A stretch of 64,000 nucleotides of DNA from Carboxydothermus islandicus (GCF_001950325.1 NZ_BDJL01000055.1:44032-108031); one strand, 5' to 3'. Positions 17,268 through 25,963 are shown, counted from the first letter of the stretch. Translations and numbers: made by a program. Notes: generated by a model not told the origin, from the letters alone.

Positions 17268-18053
17268 CTACTCCTCATCAAAGGCTACGATACGGCAAAT
17301 AGAAGATTCACCGCCTACAAAACGCCAGGGGAAGCAACCGATGATTAACCGCTTATTTAAAACTTTATCTATATCTCCGCCCAAATTTTCTGCATGGATA
17401 ATATCATATGGGAAGAGAGCAATATGCATTTGTTGATAATCCTCCGGTGGGAAGAATTCATCCAGACCCTTGCCGTATTTTTCTCTCAGGTATTTATCGG
17501 CTTCTTTGGCATGGTGCGGCATCCATTCCCTAATTTTGGTGTTCATTGGGTGATCAGCAGAACCGCAGTCAACGCCAATCCATTTGATTTTCATTTTTAA
17601 ACACCAGTCCACAAATTCCCGGGTCGGGCCAGGGTGCTTCACCATATACCTTACTTCATCAGCGGTAGGCTGATCCCAGGAGTAGTGGTGGTAGCCGGTG
17701 TGGATAATTAAAATATCCCCTTCCTTAACTTCCACCCTTTCCATAATGTCTTTACTGGTATAAATTCCGTAATCTTCAGCTATATCGCTTAAATCAACTA
17801 CTACCCCAGGTCCTACCAAGTGTTCCAACGGCAGACTGGCGATATCCTTGCCATGGGTTACAAAGTGAAGCGGACCATCTAAATGGGTACCTACATGGTT
17901 GGAAGTGGTGATAAGCTGACCATTGGCTCCATTGGGAGCCAAGCGCTTAAAAAATTTAATCTGCAAAGGTTCATAAGTAGGCCAGGCTGGCGTCAGGTGA
18001 CTTAACGGCTGGGTTAAGTCATACATTTTTACTTTGTCCCAATTTTTAATCAT
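17268..18053 (-). CDS. cyclase-family metal-dependent hydrolase (kynurenine formamidase / isatin hydrolase fold)
   Basis: A 261-residue member of the Cyclase family, whose members hydrolyse amide bonds, including cyclic amides such as isatin, with divalent metal. The signature HVGTHLDGPLHF (HxGTHxDxPxH) provides metal ligands, and the C-terminal acidic residues near HAENLGG fit the family. The frame opens at 18062, but ATG 18053 has AAAGGAG at proper spacing. Placed between carbamate kinase and the CoA-transferase, it is the only ring-opening candidate in the cluster; the inferred substrate would be barbiturate or a related ring. Confidence 0.88.
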   Translation of the reverse strand: MIKNWDKVKMYDLTQPLSHLTPAWPTYEPLQIKFFKRLAPNGANGQLITTSNHVGTHLDGPLHFVTHGKDIASLPLEHLVGPGVVVDLSDIAEDYGIYTSKDIMERVEVKEGDILIIHTGYHHYSWDQPTADEVRYMVKHPGPTREFVDWCLKMKIKWIGVDCGSADHPMNTKIREWMPHHAKEADKYLREKYGKGLDEFFPPEDYQQMHIALFPYDIIHAENLGGDIDKVLNKRLIIGCFPWRFVGGESSICRIVAFDEE

Positions 18054-18101
18054 GAAAACCACACTCCTTTTATAAGATTTTTTATTTAACAGGCATTAAG
18101 C

Positions 18102-19289
18102 CTAAATAACACCCTCAGCTACAAGGTCGTCATATTTATCTCCAAAACCTAAGGATTCCAATACTTCCCGAGTATGCTCACCCAAAGCGGGAACAACGGG
18201 ATTTAAATTGGTATCGGCATAGGAAAGCTTTATAGGATTGTTTGCCGCTACCAGTCGGTCACCCGCTGGAGTTATTACTTCTTTTAGCATATCCCGGGCT
18301 AATACTTGTGGATGGTCAAAAAGTTTATCCACGGTATTTATAGGACCTGCAGGTACCCCAGCATTTTCCAGAATCACAAGCCACTCCGCAGTGGTTTTTT
18401 CTTGAAAAACCGGTTTTAATATTTCCTCTAATATTTCAACATTTTTAGTCCTTAAAGGATTAGTAGCAAACCTTTCATCCGCCAGAAGCTCTTCTTTTTT
18501 AATTGCCCGGCAGAACTTTTCCCAAAGAGTGTCGTTGCCACAAGCAACAATTACATAACCATCCTGGGTGGGGTATGCCTGAAAGGGCGTAATGGATGGG
18601 TGCCGTGTTCCCAAAGGTCCTGGTACTTCGCGGTTTACTGCATAACGGGCAATAGCATTTTCTAAGATTGCTATCTGGCAATCAAGCATTGATACATCTA
18701 CCATCTGCCCCACACCCGTTTCTTCCCTCTGGTATAAAGCGGTCAAAATCCCAATTACCGTAAAGAGCCCGGCAGTAATATCTCCAATCGATACCCCTAC
18801 TCGCACAGGAGGCCTTCCCGGTTCTCCGGTAATACTCATGATGCCGCCCATCCCCTGCACTATCATGTCATAGGCAGGTTTTTCCCGGTAAGGTCCCGTC
18901 TGGCCAAAACCGGAAGAAGCGGCATAAATCAAACGTGGATTTACTTCTTTAAGCTTCTCATAGCCAAGCCCAAGCTTTTCCATGGTGCCGGGTCGGAAAT
19001 TTTCTACTAAAACATCGGAAGTTTTCACAAGTTCTAAAAATATTTCCCTGGCTTTTTCTTTTTTTAAGTTTAACGTTATACTTTTTTTCCCCCGATTTAA
19101 ACTGGCAAAATAAGCACTCGTGCCATCGGGAAGAAATGGACCAAAAGCCCTCGAATCATCCCCTCTACCGGGCATTTCTACCTTAATAACGTTTGCTCCC
19201 ATATCCGCCAAAATCATGGTAGCGTAGGGGCCAGCTAATACCCTGGTTAAATCTAATACTTTTAAGCCGTGTAGTGGTTTTTGAACCAT
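18102..19289 (-). CDS. class III CoA-transferase (CaiB/BaiF family)
   Basis: Transfers CoA between carboxylic acids. At 395 residues it has the family opening LHGLKVLDLTRVLAGPYATM, SLNRGKKSITLNLK, the VDVSMLD region with the catalytic Asp, and LGEHTREVLESLGF at the C-terminus. It overlaps no gene but follows allG by 3 bases. In the proposed pathway it would activate malonate or methylmalonate using acetyl-CoA or propionyl-CoA as donor, feeding the Na+-pumping decarboxylase. A Frc-like role with oxalate is the alternative, but no oxalyl-CoA decarboxylase is seen. Confidence 0.9.
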   Translation of the reverse strand: MVQKPLHGLKVLDLTRVLAGPYATMILADMGANVIKVEMPGRGDDSRAFGPFLPDGTSAYFASLNRGKKSITLNLKKEKAREIFLELVKTSDVLVENFRPGTMEKLGLGYEKLKEVNPRLIYAASSGFGQTGPYREKPAYDMIVQGMGGIMSITGEPGRPPVRVGVSIGDITAGLFTVIGILTALYQREETGVGQMVDVSMLDCQIAILENAIARYAVNREVPGPLGTRHPSITPFQAYPTQDGYVIVACGNDTLWEKFCRAIKKEELLADERFATNPLRTKNVEILEEILKPVFQEKTTAEWLVILENAGVPAGPINTVDKLFDHPQVLARDMLKEVITPAGDRLVAANNPIKLSYADTNLNPVVPALGEHTREVLESLGFGDKYDDLVAEGVI

Positions 19290-19292
19290 TAG

Positions 19293-20699
19293 TTATTCCC
19301 CCAGATACTGTTCTTTCCAGGCCAACAAGGCTTTCTCAAAGCATTCCCAAGGCGGATTAACCAGTCCGGCTCCTACCTGGCCAATCCCAGCCTCCCGGTG
19401 GGCTATACCCGTATTGATTTGAGGAAGAATATTTTTCGAGAGAACTTTTCTAATGTCAATTCCGGTAGGAGTACCTCTGAAACCAAAAATTGGTATTTGG
19501 AATACACGATTTTCCGCTATTGTGATTTCATACATCTTCCTTGAATAGTTTAGGGCATCCTCAGGCGTACCTCCGACAAACTGAACAATAGCAATAGCTG
19601 CTGCCATGGCAAAGCCACCGAATCCTGCAGTTTCTGTAATTGCCGAATCACCAATATCGGGGTTACAGTCTTCTTCCTTAAAACCGGGGAATAAAAGCCC
19701 TTTTATCATCTGGGCGGGTCCAGTAAACCAACGGTTGCCAAGGCCACTAACCCTTATCCCAAACTCCGTACCATTTCTCGCCATAGTGGTTACTAAAGTA
19801 CTTTTGGGGATGTTATGGGCAGCATCAAGCATTACTTTAGCTGCAGGCATAGAGAGATTCAGAAAAAAGTGATCGTTACTATTGATAAAATTCAAAATAT
19901 CTACCAGCTCACTGTCTGGAAGCCCGGCTTTTACTAAATATGGAGCAATATTTCTGATAAACAAAGATGTACCAGCTTTGTTTCGGTTATGAAGTTCATC
20001 CCCCATATGAAGCGCCTGAGCTATTATTGTTTTTAGATCAATACCCCCGGAGAGTTCTATGGCTTTTTTTAGGCCTGGAGCTAAGACTTTTTCCATCCAG
20101 CGTAGTCTATTAATCACCTCATCACTAAAAGCCCCATACCGCAGTACCTTGCCCAATCCTTCATTTAATGTGCAATAGGCATAATTACCGTGGGTTACGT
20201 TATGAACGATAAAAACCGGCATTGAGGGTGAAATAACTCCAGCCATCGGCCCCACAGCATTATGTTCGTGGCAAGGCGAAAATTTAATTTTTCCTGACTT
20301 AGCAAGTTTTTCTGCCTCTTCGGGAGTATTTGCCCGTCCCTCATAGATAAGAGCTCCAATAACCGCCCCTCTTAATGGTCCAGACATTTTCTCCCAGGTA
20401 ATAGGTGGACCAGCATGCAGTAACGTATCTTCATCCATCCCCGGAATTACTTCCCGGGCTATCCCAATGCTAACTAAAACTGGCTGGGAGTTAAAATATT
20501 TCTCCAAAGCAATTTTATTGGCTTTCTCAATCTCCGGGTCATCTTCTATTAAATTCAGGATATCAATAAGTTCTTTTTTACCCCTGGCAGGTGGTTCCCA
20601 TTCTAAATGGTATACTTCCGTACCTTGAGCCCTTAAATCTTCCGCGAAATCTCTATTACCCAAGTTTATAGCTTTTAATTTTTGACGAAATAATTCCAT
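19293..20699 (-). CDS. allG: AllG/YlbE-type subunit of a carbamoyltransferase (DUF1116)
   Basis: Component of the oxamate carbamoyltransferase set (AllFGH) that phosphorolyses a ureido acid to carbamoyl phosphate plus an amide. The 468-residue DUF1116 protein shows the conserved HEHNAVGPMAGVISPSMPVF, HNRNKAGTSLFIRNIAP and GSAITETAGFGGFAMAAA-like (DSAITETAGFGGF) segments. ATG 20699 is chosen over GTG 20702 because GGAGGG is better spaced. It lies between allF and the CoA-transferase. Family is secure; the actual ureido substrate here is open. Confidence 0.88.
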   Translation of the reverse strand: MELFRQKLKAINLGNRDFAEDLRAQGTEVYHLEWEPPARGKKELIDILNLIEDDPEIEKANKIALEKYFNSQPVLVSIGIAREVIPGMDEDTLLHAGPPITWEKMSGPLRGAVIGALIYEGRANTPEEAEKLAKSGKIKFSPCHEHNAVGPMAGVISPSMPVFIVHNVTHGNYAYCTLNEGLGKVLRYGAFSDEVINRLRWMEKVLAPGLKKAIELSGGIDLKTIIAQALHMGDELHNRNKAGTSLFIRNIAPYLVKAGLPDSELVDILNFINSNDHFFLNLSMPAAKVMLDAAHNIPKSTLVTTMARNGTEFGIRVSGLGNRWFTGPAQMIKGLLFPGFKEEDCNPDIGDSAITETAGFGGFAMAAAIAIVQFVGGTPEDALNYSRKMYEITIAENRVFQIPIFGFRGTPTGIDIRKVLSKNILPQINTGIAHREAGIGQVGAGLVNPPWECFEKALLAWKEQYLGE

Positions 20700-20713
20700 C
20701 ACTTTCCCTCCGT

Positions 20714-22249
20714 TTACCCAAGTATTGATTTTACAAGCTTAACTGCCTGGTAATTGCTGTTTACCACAAGCACCCCAGCATCTTTGAGCTTTCTTTCCTG
20801 TTCCTGGTAGTTTTGCGGGTCCCCTTCAGTACCTACTAAAACCCCGATGAAAATTACTTCTCGACCTTCTTTTGCTAATTTTTCCTTCGCATCATAAACC
20901 GCCTGAGCAGTAACTCCTGCAGGATCTTTATGGCAGCCATAACCTAAAATAACATCCATCAAAACAACTGCCGTTTCTGGGTCAAGACTTTCTTTAATTA
21001 TTCGTGGGACTCTAAGAGCAGGCTCAATCATCGGATGGGGTTTACCCCGGGTAAAGAAATCATCACCTAAATCAATTACTGTATGCCCGCGACTTTCTAA
21101 CGGTGACGGCAAGGCAAGTTCAGGTTTTAACGGAATATTAGAAAATACTTCAAAACCATCCTTTAATAATTCTTGCATTGTTTCATCAGCTAAACTACCA
21201 CCACCATAAAGGGCCCTTAGGTATTTCTGATGGGGATTTAATTTCCCTTTTAACTCATTTACAATCTTAGCTAAGACCTCTTGGTCTCCATTGGTACCAG
21301 AAAATTTAGAATTAACCAGTTTTACCGCCATAGTTGCAGTATCTTCAAGGTTATTTACCACCACAACGTCGTTTCCCTGAAAGCCGGTCTGGTCACTACC
21401 TAAGAAGCAAACCACCGCTGGTTTTGAAATAGATTTCAATAATGATAAGATCTTTTCAGCTACCTCCGGTGCCGGCGGTTTAGAAACTGTTACTATGACT
21501 TTTGTTTCAGGATCTTCCGCCAACATCTTAATCCCAAAGCTCATCATCCTGCCACCTACTTCCCTAGACAAATCACGACCGCCAGTCCCAATTACCTGAC
21601 TTACTCCTGAACCAAAACGGTCAATAAGCACCATTACCTGCTGCGTCCCAGTACCAGAGGCCCCAACAATACCAATAGGCCCTTTTTTAACTTTATTGGC
21701 AAAGCCTAACGCTGTTCCATTAATATAGGCTGTACCGCAGTCAGGACCCATCATCAAAAGTCCTTTTTCTAATGCTAAATCCTTAAGCATAATTTCTTCT
21801 TCAACCGAAACATTGTCGCTAAACAAAAATACATGTAGACCATTTAATAAAGCCTTCTTTGCCTCCCGGGCCGCATACATCCCAGCGACTGAAATCAGAA
21901 CAATATTGGCTTCCGGATCTTCATTCACTACTTGTTCAATACCGGTATAGACTTTTTCACTGCCACCCTTTTCTTCCCGTTTTTTGGTTAACTGCTGCTC
22001 TAAAACCGTTAAAGCCTGGTTTAAAGCTTCTTCAGTAGAAACCTCTAAGCCAATAATTAGATCATTTGCCGAAGCCTTCTCTACTTGCTCGTCAAAAAGT
22101 CCTAAGTTTTTTAATGAGTCTTTGTTTAAGTCAGTACCCATACCCACCATTGCGTTTACTACTCCTGGAACCTCACTTAAAGCCTGGGAAACTCTCATTA
22201 AAGTTACTGAGTCGTAATAAAGGTTGGGCTTAATAATAATTTTTTTCAT
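20714..22249 (-). CDS. allF: AllF/FdrA, acyl-CoA-synthetase-fold subunit of the carbamoyltransferase
   Basis: A 511-residue FdrA-family protein with two succinyl-CoA-ligase-like domains. Visible are MGPDCGTAYINGTALGFAN, GIVGASGTGTQQVMVLI and GTGGRDLSREVGG in the centre, and VVLMDVILGYGCHKDPAG near the C-terminus. In E. coli FdrA/AllF works with AllG and AllH in oxalurate breakdown. The ATG overlaps the stop of allH by 4 bases (ATGA), so the two are coupled. Energetically it links ureido-bond phosphorolysis to carbamate kinase. Confidence 0.9.
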   Translation of the reverse strand: MKKIIIKPNLYYDSVTLMRVSQALSEVPGVVNAMVGMGTDLNKDSLKNLGLFDEQVEKASANDLIIGLEVSTEEALNQALTVLEQQLTKKREEKGGSEKVYTGIEQVVNEDPEANIVLISVAGMYAAREAKKALLNGLHVFLFSDNVSVEEEIMLKDLALEKGLLMMGPDCGTAYINGTALGFANKVKKGPIGIVGASGTGTQQVMVLIDRFGSGVSQVIGTGGRDLSREVGGRMMSFGIKMLAEDPETKVIVTVSKPPAPEVAEKILSLLKSISKPAVVCFLGSDQTGFQGNDVVVVNNLEDTATMAVKLVNSKFSGTNGDQEVLAKIVNELKGKLNPHQKYLRALYGGGSLADETMQELLKDGFEVFSNIPLKPELALPSPLESRGHTVIDLGDDFFTRGKPHPMIEPALRVPRIIKESLDPETAVVLMDVILGYGCHKDPAGVTAQAVYDAKEKLAKEGREVIFIGVLVGTEGDPQNYQEQERKLKDAGVLVVNSNYQAVKLVKSILG

Positions 22250-23070
22250 CCCATCAACTCCCTTTCTTCTTGTTTCAAGCCAAAATACATTCCGGTAATT
22301 AACCCTTCACCAGAGGTGGCACCAAATTTTAAAATCCTTTCAAAACTCCATTGATCAAAAATACCTCGCTTTAATAAGTTTAAAAGAAATTTCTCCACAA
22401 ACTCATGCCCCTGGCCAGAAAGCGCAGAAAGTAATTGCTGACAACTTATTAAATTGGTTTTTTCCCGAATTTCCGGAGCACAGACAAAATAAAGTTTTCG
22501 AGCTTTTTGGGGCTCTAATAACGCCAGTACCAGGCTCCAACCGGTTAAAAAATCATCCCCCCAGGGAGTTAATCCTTCACCCCAGCCTAAAAATTCTGAA
22601 AAAGCTTCTTCTAAACTTAAACTTGGTAATTTTTTGATTTTTTCCAATTTCTTTTCCGAAAGAAATTTTGCAATCCAGGGCTTCAACAGCAACACTGCAT
22701 TTTTTATGTTTTTTAAATCATCAAGGTTAACTTCTTTACTAACTTCTTCTCTTACCCCTCGCCAGATAACCGCTTCTTTAAAATTAATTTTCACCTTGTC
22801 TGATAAGAGGCTATCACTTTCCCTGTAAAACACATCATCTTTTGTCACATTTAAAAGAAAATCTTCTTCCGGAACAACATTTAAAAAATACCAGGCCCTT
22901 CCTTTTTGCAGTTTAGCAACGGTAACCAATTCTTCAGCTTCTCCTATCAGGTTAACTACATCCCTAAATACCGAATGAACACGAAAAACAATTCCTTGCA
23001 AAAGAAGTTGTCGAGCTGTTTCCCCGATATAAATCCCAAAATATTGTTTGATATTTTCCACAAAAATCAC
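22246..23070 (-). CDS. allH: AllH/YlbF-type subunit of the carbamoyltransferase (DUF2877)
   Basis: First gene of the long catabolic operon and third member of the AllFGH set; 274 residues. The DUF2877 hallmark LGWGEGLTPWGDDFLTGW is present near residue 170. It uses a GTG start at 23070 with only a weak upstream site; a second GTG three codons on is possible. The 188-base gap upstream separates it from the terminator of pucR and should hold the operon promoter and PucR target. Confidence 0.85.
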   Translation of the reverse strand: MIFVENIKQYFGIYIGETARQLLLQGIVFRVHSVFRDVVNLIGEAEELVTVAKLQKGRAWYFLNVVPEEDFLLNVTKDDVFYRESDSLLSDKVKINFKEAVIWRGVREEVSKEVNLDDLKNIKNAVLLLKPWIAKFLSEKKLEKIKKLPSLSLEEAFSEFLGWGEGLTPWGDDFLTGWSLVLALLEPQKARKLYFVCAPEIREKTNLISCQQLLSALSGQGHEFVEKFLLNLLKRGIFDQWSFERILKFGATSGEGLITGMYFGLKQEERELMG

Positions 23071-23211
23071 ATCTTTTTATTGTTAATTTTCAAATATCTT
23101 TAATCCAATTTTCGACTAATTTTTATTGCCTATTTATACTTTCCATCAATTTAAAGAATTTCCTTTATGACATTTTTACAACATTACAGGATATAAATTG
23201 ATGGGTATTAA

Positions 23212-23251
23212 CAAAATAAAAAAAGGCTTTAAGGGTATAACCCTCAAAGCC
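23212..23251 (-). terminator. strong intrinsic terminator after pucR
   Basis: GGCTTTAAGGGT and ACCCTCAAAGCC arms (23225-23251) form a long stem that on the minus strand runs into a T-rich tract (positions 23224 down to about 23212). It separates the xdhC-pucR transcript from the catabolic operon that begins at allH. Confidence 0.88.
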
Positions 23252-23258
23252 ATAGTCA

Positions 23259-24902
23259 TCATGTAAAGTTTGCAATATTTCTTATCTTAAGGGCCAGCTC
23301 CAACTTAAAACGTTCTTCAGCATTTTCTAAGTCAATTCCTGTAATCTCCCGAATCCTCTCAAGACGATAAACAATTGTATTGTAATGGGTAAAAAGCCTT
23401 TCAGATACTTTCTTTAAATTGAAGTTACAGTCAAAATAAATCTCTAAGGTCTTTAATAAATCAGTTCCCTTTTCCCGATCGTATTCTATTAACGGTAGAA
23501 GTGTTTCGGCCAAATACTCGTTTATTTCTTTCTTTTGTTCCTGCGAAAATAAAAGCCTGAAAATTCCTAAATCCGAAAAGGACAAAACTTCATCCGTATT
23601 CAGCTGTTCTTGGGCGATTAGAAAAGTTTTATAAGCTTCACGATAACTGGTAGATAAACCCCGAATACCAGGATGGACCCTTCCTGTAACAGCCAAAATC
23701 TTTACTTTGTGAAATTTTTCTAAGTATTCTTTTAATTCCTGAGCTTTTGCTTTTAATTCTTTTTCCTGAAGTTTTTCATTTGCTTCATCTACCGCAAAAA
23801 ACAATATAAGATTTCCACTTTTTGTACCTAAAAAACACCGAATACTTCTTTTTCGGACATAATTTTCAATTTCTCTTGACAATAGATTTCGTAAATGACC
23901 AACATCGTTTTCCAATACCTGGGGTCGAAGTAAAACTACTCCATAGTTTAGAGTTAGATCCAGACCCAAAAGCCGTCCCCGTTCTAACACTTCAGCTTCA
24001 TCGGAAATATTTCCGGAAATTAAATAATCAATAAATTCGTTTAAGTATCTTCTTTCAACCTGATATACCGAGTTGTCCTTGGTAATTTCTAAAGCCACAA
24101 CTGCTGATAGACGCTCTAAGGTAATTAAATCCATCTCTGACAGTTCGGCTCTTGTCTCCCACAAAAAGATCCTTCCGTATAGAGCATCCCCTATTTTAAC
24201 ATTTATTTCATAGCGGCCAATTCTCTTCCCCTTAAATTCCACCAAGGTTTTAGAAACACTTTCTAACGTACCTAATTTTTCTACTTCTGAAACCACCGGT
24301 GCCGCTTTAAGTTCTGCAAACTCTTCATTTATAATACCGCAGCAAACAAAAACCTGCTTTAAATTTATATAATCTTCAACATAAACAGTATTTTTCATTA
24401 ACATACTTAGCTGTGATACAATAGCCTTTAATCCCCCACCTTCAGCAATTATTTTGGTAAAAAGGCGGTGGGCATCAATAATCTTTTGCAAATAAATACT
24501 TTGTTTATTGGTAATAACCGCCAGTACAGGACTAATTAAATCGCTAAACGACGCATTATAAGGAATTTCTAAAAGTGGAAAATTATATTCTTCTGCTTTG
24601 GCAATCATTAAAAGCGGTATTTCGTTTAAGTACCGTCGCGGCTTAATACCAATTCCAGCAAGCCCTTTTTCCGCAAGTAAAGGAATCAGATTTTTCTGTG
24701 CCTCCCGGTCATCTTTAATAGCATAGCCGGTAGTTAATAAAAGTTCCCCCGGTTTTACCCAATCCAAAATATCCGGTACTTCCATAACATTAACACCAGT
24801 AACTATTCTTTTAAGACCAGCCCTGCCAGCAAGTACCTTTACTCCACTGTAGGCTTCCATTTCTAAAACTTCATTCAGTGGAATCCCGTAAGCTTTCTCC
24901 AT
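23259..24902 (-). CDS. pucR: PucR-family transcriptional regulator
   Basis: A 547-residue regulator. The N-terminal PucR domain (about 10-125) contains GVNVMEVPDILDWVKPGELL and LAGIGIKPRR; the central region resembles a GGDEF-like/CdaR sensory domain; the C-terminal helix-turn-helix (about 475-540) contains FNLKKVSERLFTHYNTIVYR and LERIREITG. PucR of Bacillus controls purine catabolism in response to ureides. Here it lies immediately upstream of the catabolic operon and 4 bases after the small XdhC gene, so it is the natural candidate regulator of both. Confidence 0.93.
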   Translation of the reverse strand: MEKAYGIPLNEVLEMEAYSGVKVLAGRAGLKRIVTGVNVMEVPDILDWVKPGELLLTTGYAIKDDREAQKNLIPLLAEKGLAGIGIKPRRYLNEIPLLMIAKAEEYNFPLLEIPYNASFSDLISPVLAVITNKQSIYLQKIIDAHRLFTKIIAEGGGLKAIVSQLSMLMKNTVYVEDYINLKQVFVCCGIINEEFAELKAAPVVSEVEKLGTLESVSKTLVEFKGKRIGRYEINVKIGDALYGRIFLWETRAELSEMDLITLERLSAVVALEITKDNSVYQVERRYLNEFIDYLISGNISDEAEVLERGRLLGLDLTLNYGVVLLRPQVLENDVGHLRNLLSREIENYVRKRSIRCFLGTKSGNLILFFAVDEANEKLQEKELKAKAQELKEYLEKFHKVKILAVTGRVHPGIRGLSTSYREAYKTFLIAQEQLNTDEVLSFSDLGIFRLLFSQEQKKEINEYLAETLLPLIEYDREKGTDLLKTLEIYFDCNFNLKKVSERLFTHYNTIVYRLERIREITGIDLENAEERFKLELALKIRNIANFT

Positions 24903-24906
24903 AATT

Positions 24907-25251
24907 TTAATAAATCCTCCCCGGCGGTTGCAAAAGTTCTAAATAAACCTCCAGGCTTCCCCCGCAAATCATCCCCTCTTCTCCCGCCAAAAAGTCAGTT
25001 AAATTGCTTTTTACTAAGGCATACTTTTTTTGCGGATTATCAAAAAGAGTCAGGGCTTCCCTTTTAATTTCCGCTTCCACGCACCCGCCCCCGATGGAAC
25101 CTATGGTTGTACCATCTCGCAAAACCAACATGCGGGCTCCGGGTTTTCTTGGAGTTGAACCATGGGTTGTAATTATCGTGGCCAACACCCCTGGTTGTTC
25201 CTCAAGAATTTTATTTATTTCCTTTAAAAACTCAAAATTCAAGGTCTCCAT
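24907..25251 (-). CDS. XdhC/CoxI-type maturation protein, N-terminal domain only
   Basis: A 114-residue protein equal to the XdhC_CoxI domain: ATIITTHGSTPRKPGARML with GSIGGGCVEAEI are the family hallmarks. Members insert or sulfurate the Mo cofactor in xanthine-dehydrogenase-type enzymes. It starts 1 base after the stop of the companion gene carrying the Rossmann domain. The usual single XdhC protein therefore appears here as two separate genes, each with its own start and ribosome site, rather than as a frameshift. Confidence 0.88.
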   Translation of the reverse strand: METLNFEFLKEINKILEEQPGVLATIITTHGSTPRKPGARMLVLRDGTTIGSIGGGCVEAEIKREALTLFDNPQKKYALVKSNLTDFLAGEEGMICGGSLEVYLELLQPPGRIY

Positions 25252-25252
25252 A

Positions 25253-25963
25253 TCAAACCTCCGGGAGTTTACGATGTTTTGGGGTTTTATGGTAATAAAC
25301 CGCCTGAATTTCAGCTATAATAGCCAAGGCTACTTCAGCCGGTTCCTTTCCTCCAAGGTCTAAGCCAATAGGAGCGTAAATCTTTTTTAAATCTTCCTCA
25401 GTAAAGCCTTTTTCAGTTAAAGCTTTAAATACTGCCTTTACTTTAGTCCTGCTACCAATCATGCCAAGATAGGCCAGTTTGTAAGGTAAAAACTGCTCCA
25501 CACAGGTAAGGTCATGCTGGTGCCCCCGGGTAACTACTACCACTGCTAAATTTTCCGCGGGTTTAACATGTTCTAAAACCCGTTCAAAGCTATCGCATAC
25601 ATATTCATCGGCCCCCGGAATATTTTGCCTTGTAGCAAAAGCTGGCCGGTCATCGTAAAGGGTGATATGAAAGCCCAGTTCCCGGGCAAAAGTAACCAGA
25701 GGCCGGGCCACATGACCTGCCCCAAGGATAAGAAGTTTTCTTTGAGGGATAATAGGTTCAACGAAAATTTGTTCCTCCTTTAAATATACCGGTTCGTTAA
25801 TTTCCCCGGTGTAATATTTTTTAAGCTCCAACGATTTAGCGGTAGTGGCAAAAAGAACTTCACCGTTTTCAGCTAAAAGAAGCTTATCTTCGGAAAATAA
25901 GCGGGAGACCAGGATACATTTTTTCCCTTTAACTAAATTTTTTGCTATTACTTTATACAACAT
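25253..25963 (-). CDS. XdhC-family protein with Rossmann domain
   Basis: A 236-residue maturation factor. About 90 N-terminal residues without a recognised motif precede a Rossmann fold with LLILGAGHVARPLVTFARE, the acidic DDRP, and VVVTRGHQHDL and YLGMIGSRTKV typical of the XdhC C-terminal domain. Probably works with the adjacent XdhC_CoxI protein in maturing the Mo hydroxylase encoded 14 kb downstream. First gene of the xdhC-xdhC-pucR transcript; ATG 25963 follows GAGGAG. Confidence 0.88.
   Translation of the reverse strand: MLYKVIAKNLVKGKKCILVSRLFSEDKLLLAENGEVLFATTAKSLELKKYYTGEINEPVYLKEEQIFVEPIIPQRKLLILGAGHVARPLVTFARELGFHITLYDDRPAFATRQNIPGADEYVCDSFERVLEHVKPAENLAVVVVTRGHQHDLTCVEQFLPYKLAYLGMIGSRTKVKAVFKALTEKGFTEEDLKKIYAPIGLDLGGKEPAEVALAIIAEIQAVYYHKTPKHRKLPEV

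Noticed and set aside
24907-25963. Frameshifted single xdhC gene
   Set aside because: Both parts have their own start and ribosome site, and the domain order is the reverse of the fused protein, so a frameshift cannot explain it.
6373-25963. Plain purine/allantoin degradation operon
   Set aside because: Not excluded, but there is no allantoinase, allantoate hydrolase or oxalyl-CoA decarboxylase in the window, and it leaves the malonyl/methylmalonyl-type Na+ pump unexplained.
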